From positions 1 to 9,991 of the forward strand of contig JAFGDA010000071.1 of NCBI GenBank assembly GCA_016932375.1: 9,991 bases of DNA, given 5' to 3'. Source of the stretch: Actinomycetota bacterium (lineage in GTDB: Bacteria; Actinomycetota; Humimicrobiia; Humimicrobiales; Humimicrobiaceae). The notes under the pieces were generated by a model. The model worked only from the letters and a program-made list of their open reading frames with translations, did not search any database and had not been told where the DNA came from. Within the stretch, counting starts at the first letter, position 1. The number at the start of each line of letters is the position of its first letter. This document shows, piece after piece, positions 6,909-9,991 of this stretch. Both the position numbers and the translations under genes were made by a program.

Positions 6909-7949
6909 TTATTTAGAAAAACGGCTTACCGATTCTCTGACAAATAATCTTGGTTTAAGCTCGATTTTTGTGTAGCCCCCATTTTCATTCTCTATCCTGG
7001 ATAATAGTATCTCAACAGCCTTTAGACCAACCCGTTTTTTGGGGGCATGTATTGTCGTAAGGGGAGGGTTTAAAAACTCTGATACAAAGATATTATCGTA
7101 TCCAATAACGCTAAGGTTTTCAGGTATATGCAGCCCAAGCTCCCTTGCTGCCTTGTAGATTCCAATAGCCATCAGGTCGCTCAAGCATATTACTGCAGAA
7201 AAGGGGATGCTGTCTTTATCATGGTATAAATCCAGGAATTTATTGTAACTTTTCTCAATAGAGATATCACCCCATAATAGTAATGACTCATCCATCTCAA
7301 TATTATTTTTTTCAAGGGCTTTTCTGTAACCCTTAAGGAATTCATCCGAAGATGAAAGATATTTTGGTCCATTAAAGAGCAAAATATCTTTATGTCCGTT
7401 ATCTATTAGATATTCAGTTGCAAGGAAAGAAGCCATTTGATGATCTATATATACATAATTTATCCTGTCATTGTCAGGCTTTGCATCTATAAATACCGTA
7501 TTTATGCCATTGGTAAATATTATCTCCATATTATCCGAACTCGAACTTACCGGTGAGAATATAATACCGTCTGCATTTTTAGATAACATGGTAATGAGAT
7601 TTTCCCTTTCAATACTTAAATCAAAATTTGAATCGCTGAGTATCATGGTATATCCGGATTTTTTTAATTTTTTTTCGATTTCTTCAATAGTCTCGTAATA
7701 CAGGGGATTGGTGAGGTCGTTTAAGATTATGCCTATAGTTTTTGACTTCCTGCTCCTTAAGGTTTTTGCCATAAGATTGGGGTAGTAATTTAATTTCCTT
7801 GCAGCATCCAGAATCTTTTGCCTGGTATCAAGCCTTACTACCGGATCATTTCTGAGGGCTTTAGCTACGGTAGAAAAAGAAAATCCGGCTTCTCTTGCAA
7901 TATGCTTTATAGTGATTTGTTTATGTTTTCTTTTTTCAATACTTGACAT
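6909..7949 (-). CDS. LacI-family transcriptional regulator
   Basis: A 346-aa one-component repressor. The helix-turn-helix is at 13-32 (TIKHIAREAGFSFSTVAKAL), with recognition-helix residues Phe25, Ser26 and Lys30 aligning to LacI Tyr17, Gln18 and Arg22. The hinge helix YYPNLMAKTL (55-64) ends in the leucine that intercalates at a central CG. Residues about 70-346 form a periplasmic-binding-protein-like effector domain (KTIGIILNDLTNPLYY; LSDLMAIGIYKAARELG; VIGYDN), typically sensing a sugar or sugar derivative. The ATG at 7949 has no Shine-Dalgarno sequence; an in-frame stop lies just upstream, and the promoter -10 ends only 9 bases away, so the mRNA is probably leaderless. It is divergent from the M24 gene, and two CG-centred palindromes between them are the obvious operators, implying autoregulation and control of the M24/ASRT genes. 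The effector is unknown. Confidence 0.95.
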   Translation of the reverse strand: MSSIEKRKHKQITIKHIAREAGFSFSTVAKALRNDPVVRLDTRQKILDAARKLNYYPNLMAKTLRSRKSKTIGIILNDLTNPLYYETIEEIEKKLKKSGYTMILSDSNFDLSIERENLITMLSKNADGIIFSPVSSSSDNMEIIFTNGINTVFIDAKPDNDRINYVYIDHQMASFLATEYLIDNGHKDILLFNGPKYLSSSDEFLKGYRKALEKNNIEMDESLLLWGDISIEKSYNKFLDLYHDKDSIPFSAVICLSDLMAIGIYKAARELGLHIPENLSVIGYDNIFVSEFLNPPLTTIHAPKKRVGLKAVEILLSRIENENGGYTKIELKPRLFVRESVSRFSK

Positions 7950-7957
7950 TTGAATTA

Positions 7958-7986
7958 ATTATATATTATAATAACAACGTTGTCAA
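7958..7986 (-). promoter_or_regulatory. Perfect consensus sigma-A promoter of the lacI-family gene
   Basis: On the minus strand, TTGACA (7986-7981) and TATAAT (7963-7958) are separated by exactly 17 bases. Transcription would begin near 7951-7950, immediately before the ATG at 7949, giving a leaderless or nearly leaderless mRNA. The operator palindrome at 7974-7983 overlaps the -35 hexamer and spacer, so bound repressor should block RNA polymerase. Confidence 0.75.
7974..7983. promoter_or_regulatory. Operator 1 (LacI-type palindrome ACAACGTTGT)
   Basis: A perfect 10-bp CG-centred palindrome, with a further flanking T/A match at 7972 and 7985. The central CG is the hallmark of LacI-family operators. 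It overlaps the -35 elements of both divergent promoters, so one bound repressor could shut off both genes. Confidence 0.75.
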
Positions 7987-8010
7987 AAAAATCAAAAAAC
8001 ATGCTTTAAA
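7980..8010 (+). promoter_or_regulatory. Probable promoter of the M24-ASRT genes
   Basis: TTGTCA (7980-7985) is a good -35. The -10 is TTTAAA (8005-8010) preceded by TG at 8002-8003 (spacer 19), or GCTTTA (8003-8008) at the ideal 17. The -35 overlaps that of the opposing repressor promoter, so the two promoters are back-to-back under operator 1. The predicted start, near 8017, places operator 2 just downstream of it. Confidence 0.5.
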
Positions 8011-8023
8011 TTTTTACTAAAAA

Positions 8024-8037
8024 TAACAACGTTGTTA
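8024..8037. promoter_or_regulatory. Operator 2 (14-bp perfect palindrome)
   Basis: TAACAACGTTGTTA is a perfect 14-bp palindrome sharing the 10-bp core of operator 1. The centres lie 52 bp apart, close to five helical turns, so both sites face the same side of the DNA. It lies between the M24 promoter and the M24 ribosome binding site, where bound repressor could act as a roadblock or close a small loop with operator 1. Confidence 0.78.
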
Positions 8038-8039
8038 AT

Positions 8040-8045
8040 AGGAGG
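8040..8045 (+). promoter_or_regulatory. Ribosome binding site deciding the GTG start of the M24 gene
   Basis: AGGAGG lies 7 bases before GTG 8053. The in-frame TTG at 8032 lies inside operator 2 and upstream of this site, so it is not the start. Confidence 0.88.
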
Positions 8046-8052
8046 CATCAAG

Positions 8053-9225
8053 GTGATAGAGGCAAAGGAATTCAACAGGCGAAAAGACAATATTATAAAA
8101 ATACTTAAGGAAAAAGACCTTAAGGCAGCACTTATTTATTATGATGAATTGAATATTGGTAACGGCTGGTATATTTCAGGCTGGTGTCCGCAATTTGAGA
8201 GCGGAAGCGTATTGATAACCGATAATGGTTATGCAGCCATACTTGGTGGACCTGAATCAGAGCCATTTGCCTGGATGGATTGTACAATAAAGGAGACAAA
8301 GAACATTCCTGTGTTCATGGTAAGTGATGAAGAATACCCTTATGCAAAGATTACTGATTTCCGCCATGTATTTGAAGATATTTTTGGTAAGAGCAAACTT
8401 GATAAGATAGGAGTGGTCGGGCTGAATTCCATGCCATATGGTGTATACAGCATGCTTGTAGAAGATCTTAAAGGTACCGATATAATTGATATAACAGATG
8501 AATATGAAAAACTCCGGATAATAAAATCAGAGTATGAAATAGGTTTAATTCAGCATTCCTTTGAGATCGCAGATAAGGCATTCATGGAAATGCTTGAAAA
8601 TGTCAAAGAAGGAATAACAGAAGTATATCTTGCAGGTGTAGCTGAAGGCAGAATGAGGAAGCTTGGCGCAAACAGATTTGGTTTCCAGACTATAGTATCA
8701 GCAGAAGAAAGGAGTTGTGGAGTGGTTCCCACAGCCACTGAAAGAAAGCTTAAAAAAGGTGATATGCTGATGCTTGGAATAAGTCCGAGATACAATGGCT
8801 ATGCTTCATCAGCTGGTTATGTTACTGTTGTTGAATCCGAACCTGCATCTGATCAGAAACAATATTTCAGGATGCTTTCTGAAGCTTATCAGATCACCAG
8901 GGATATGCTCAAACCGGGGATGGTAGGAAGGGATAATTACAGCAGGATAAAGAAATTTTTAATGGATCAGGGGGGATATGAAAAGTATATAGTTTGTCCT
9001 TTTGTTCATACTATAGGACTGCATGAAGCTGAAGCGCCATTTTTTGGTCCGAATAGTGATGATATCCTGAAACCCGGGATGACGGTATGCATAGATGTAT
9101 CCCTCTTCGGCCATCCTGGATTCAATGGCATGAGGGTGGAGACTGGCTTTCTTATAACCGATAATGGTTCAAAGCCCTTTTCGCCATATATGGATAATCT
9201 TATAAAAGACCTGTCAAATATATAG
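8053..9225 (+). CDS. M24-fold (aminopeptidase P/creatinase-like) protein with a degenerate metal site
   Basis: A 390-aa cytoplasmic protein with a creatinase N-terminal domain (about 1-150) and a pita-bread M24 domain (about 160-390). It has no signal peptide. In the family, five ligands (Asp, Asp, His, Glu, Glu) hold two metals. Here the first Asp is Gly242 (KKGDMLMLGI), the second is Ser253 (NGYASS), His319 (HTIGL) and Glu363 (MRVET) are kept, and the third-position Glu is Asp348 (CIDVSLFG). The substrate-binding His maps to Val225 and the second catalytic His to Ala326. It is therefore unlikely to be a standard metallopeptidase. Creatinase is a known metal-free member with comparable losses, so a C-N hydrolase or a pseudoenzyme are alternatives. 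The start is GTG at 8053, set by AGGAGG. It is probably repressed by the adjacent LacI-family protein and lies 94 bases ahead of the ASRT gene. Confidence 0.9.
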   Translation: MIEAKEFNRRKDNIIKILKEKDLKAALIYYDELNIGNGWYISGWCPQFESGSVLITDNGYAAILGGPESEPFAWMDCTIKETKNIPVFMVSDEEYPYAKITDFRHVFEDIFGKSKLDKIGVVGLNSMPYGVYSMLVEDLKGTDIIDITDEYEKLRIIKSEYEIGLIQHSFEIADKAFMEMLENVKEGITEVYLAGVAEGRMRKLGANRFGFQTIVSAEERSCGVVPTATERKLKKGDMLMLGISPRYNGYASSAGYVTVVESEPASDQKQYFRMLSEAYQITRDMLKPGMVGRDNYSRIKKFLMDQGGYEKYIVCPFVHTIGLHEAEAPFFGPNSDDILKPGMTVCIDVSLFGHPGFNGMRVETGFLITDNGSKPFSPYMDNLIKDLSNI

Positions 9226-9229
9226 GAAA

Positions 9230-9243
9230 ACCTGTTGTCAGGT
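9230..9243 (+). other. Small hairpin between the M24 and ASRT genes
   Basis: ACCTG (9230-9234) and CAGGT (9239-9243) form a 5-bp stem with a TTGT loop, 4 bases after the M24 stop. The next T-run (9260-9264) is too far away for an intrinsic terminator. It may cap or stabilise the M24 mRNA 3' end. Confidence 0.35.
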
Positions 9244-9255
9244 ATAATAAATAAA

Positions 9256-9284
9256 TTACTTTTTATATGTAGATGGATTATATA
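9256..9284 (+). promoter_or_regulatory. Candidate internal promoter for the ASRT-family gene
   Basis: TTACTT (9256-9261) and TATATA (9279-9284) are 17 bases apart in the 94-bp gap before the ASRT gene. No copy of the ACAACGTTGT operator lies here, so transcription from it would escape the local repressor. The region is AT-rich, so the call is tentative. Confidence 0.33.
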
Positions 9285-9319
9285 GACAATTATTAAAAAT
9301 TGCAGGCAAGGAGATATCA

Positions 9320-9694
9320 ATGAATAGGGGAGAAGGAAAGAAAATATGGCTTTTCCCTGATGGGGAACTTCCTGTACCGGATAAAGACAGCAAATTGGAA
9401 GCACATGAGGCGCTTATGGTACTTAATACATCAGATAGGGATGCAGTTATTAAACTTAAATTTTATTTCGAAGACAGGGAACCTGAAGGTGACCTTGAGG
9501 TGACTGTTCCGGCCAGAAGGGTTAGATGTATAAGAATGGACCATCCTAACGAGATTGGAGGATTTATATTACCTCATAATAAGCAATATGCATTAAGGGT
9601 GGAGAGCAATGTAAAAATTACTGCGACATTTGGGAGACTCGATACCACTTCAGAGAAAATGGCTTTCTATTCAGCTGCCTGGTATAGCTATTAA
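9320..9694 (+). CDS. ASRT-family protein (Anabaena sensory rhodopsin transducer-like, predicted small-molecule binding)
   Basis: A 124-aa soluble all-beta protein resembling the Anabaena sensory rhodopsin transducer along its whole length. Matching landmarks are KKIWLFPDGELP (7-18), the His29-Glu30 pair before a hydrophobic strand (ALMVLNTSD), FYFEDREPEG (48-57), VPARR (63-67), the LPHNKQYA segment (84-91), ESNVKI (95-100), GRLDT (105-109) and the aromatic-rich tail. The family forms a beta-sandwich, and analyses of its gene neighbourhoods have proposed sugar or small-molecule binding for members without rhodopsin. No rhodopsin gene lies in this window, so light signalling is not supported here. 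The ATG is set by AAGGAG (9308-9313) with 6-base spacing. It is downstream of the M24 gene and a LacI-type repressor, which fits a cytoplasmic ligand sensor or carrier in the same pathway. The ligand is unknown. Confidence 0.88.
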   Translation: MNRGEGKKIWLFPDGELPVPDKDSKLEAHEALMVLNTSDRDAVIKLKFYFEDREPEGDLEVTVPARRVRCIRMDHPNEIGGFILPHNKQYALRVESNVKITATFGRLDTTSEKMAFYSAAWYSY

Positions 9695-9764
9695 AACTTT
9701 ATAATCTGGCATTTCATGAAAGGGGGCAGGGGAGTAATAAATAAGAAGACGAAAAAAGTAGGAA

Positions 9765-9830
9765 AATGGGGAGAAAATTTTTTAAGAATCTGTAAAAAAT
9801 AATACACTCATATTTTTCAAATCCCCCATT
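9765..9830. repeat. Long imperfect inverted repeat downstream of the ASRT gene
   Basis: AATGGGG (9765-9771) pairs with CCCCATT (9824-9830), and just inside GAAAAT (9773-9778) pairs with ATTTTTC around 9812-9818, leaving an AT-rich loop. CCCA at the right arm could instead pair with TGGG a few bases later, giving mutually exclusive folds. There is no T-tract after it, so it is not a standard terminator. Confidence 0.35.
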
Positions 9831-9904
9831 ATTTGGGACCATACTGTTTCTAATAGATGCCCATCTACTAAAATCCTTTATTGTTTATAAAGAAAACCGG
9901 ATAC

Positions 9905-9991
9905 TGTAAGCAACTTTTTAAAAGTGCACACTTTAAGAATTAAAAATGCACACCTTTAAACTCGCTATTCTTGACTTTCTGTATATCAATG
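9905..9991. mobile_element. Possible IS21-type insertion sequence end (partial, runs off the window)
   Basis: Two copies of TAAAA(G/A)TGCACAC, at 9919-9931 and 9941-9953, repeat with a 22-base period, each followed by a TTTAA tract. The first is also nearly symmetrical (AAAGTG-CA-CACTTT, 9921-9934), and ACTTTT-T-AAAAGT (9914-9924... overlapping) precedes it. IS21-family elements carry several such short repeats inside their ends and begin with TG; TGT at 9905 is a possible outer end. No transposase reading frame is visible before the window stops, so this rests on motif resemblance alone. Confidence 0.3.

Larger units (their letters stand above)
9695..9991. other. Intergenic stretch without a supported gene
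   Basis: The 297 bases after the ASRT gene contain no ORF that I can support. They hold a purine-rich stretch (about 9718-9777), a long imperfect inverted repeat (9765-9830), a tight TAGATG/CATCTA inverted repeat (9854-9867) and, at the far right, repeats that may be an insertion-sequence end. No convincing intrinsic terminator for the ASRT gene is seen. Confidence 0.6.

Noticed and set aside
9006..9404. A 132-codon minus-strand frame spanning the end of the M24 gene and the start of the ASRT gene
   Set aside because: It is antisense to two genes with good start signals and family matches, and shows no recognisable motif.
9716..9802. A 28-codon lysine-rich ORF starting ATG at 9716
   Set aside because: It has no ribosome binding site before the ATG, its composition mirrors the purine-rich DNA, and no similarity is recognised.
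9854..9867. TAGATG-CC-CATCTA as an intrinsic terminator
   Set aside because: The loop is too tight, the stem is AT-rich and short, and no T-tract follows it directly.
1..9991. CRISPR array, tRNA, rRNA, or a defence or toxin-antitoxin system
   Set aside because: No regularly spaced direct repeats of CRISPR type, no tRNA-like cloverleaf and no defence or toxin family signature were seen on either strand.

Overview
The window is bacterial chromosome of moderate to low GC. Arg codons lean to AGG and Ile codons to ATA, and many genes carry GGAG-type ribosome binding sites. An ileS-lspA-rluD order, a long IleRS of the variant-HIGH (IleRS2-like) type, a DUF211 gene and a LacI regulator suggest a free-living, probably anaerobic, monoderm or deep-branching bacterium (Firmicutes, deep Actinobacteriota or Atribacterota-like). 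No rRNA, tRNA or lineage marker is present, so this placement is inference.

Left part (1-1499, all +): a small unassigned 85-aa beta-rich protein, a thioredoxin with a WCAPC active site, and a DUF72 (YecE-like) protein. Centre (1701-6392, +): a tightly packed housekeeping operon. ileS and lspA overlap by 4 bases and lspA and rluD by 8 bases, covering isoleucyl-tRNA synthetase, lipoprotein signal peptidase and a RluD-family pseudouridine synthase. A DUF211 protein follows (6477-6764), with a TTG start and its own probable promoter.

Right part (6909-9694): an accessory-looking divergent cassette. A LacI-family repressor on the minus strand faces away from an M24 (aminopeptidase P/creatinase-fold) protein and an ASRT-family protein (the family of the Anabaena sensory rhodopsin transducer, proposed to bind small molecules or sugars). 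The 103-bp divergent region is unusually readable. It holds two copies of a CG-centred palindrome (ACAACGTTGT) with centres 52 bp apart. The repressor's promoter is a perfect TTGACA-N17-TATAAT that seems to give a leaderless mRNA. A facing promoter for the M24 gene shares the same -35 zone under operator 1. Operator 2 lies just ahead of the M24 ribosome binding site.

The M24 protein has lost several canonical metal ligands and catalytic histidines. It is therefore probably not an ordinary metallopeptidase but a creatinase-like, metal-independent enzyme or a binding protein. My reading is a self-regulated small-molecule response module: LacI sensor, atypical M24-fold protein, and ASRT-type cytoplasmic ligand-binding protein.

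The last 297 bases hold no gene I can support. They end in TGCACAC repeats spaced 22 bp apart that resemble the end of an IS21-type insertion sequence continuing beyond the window.
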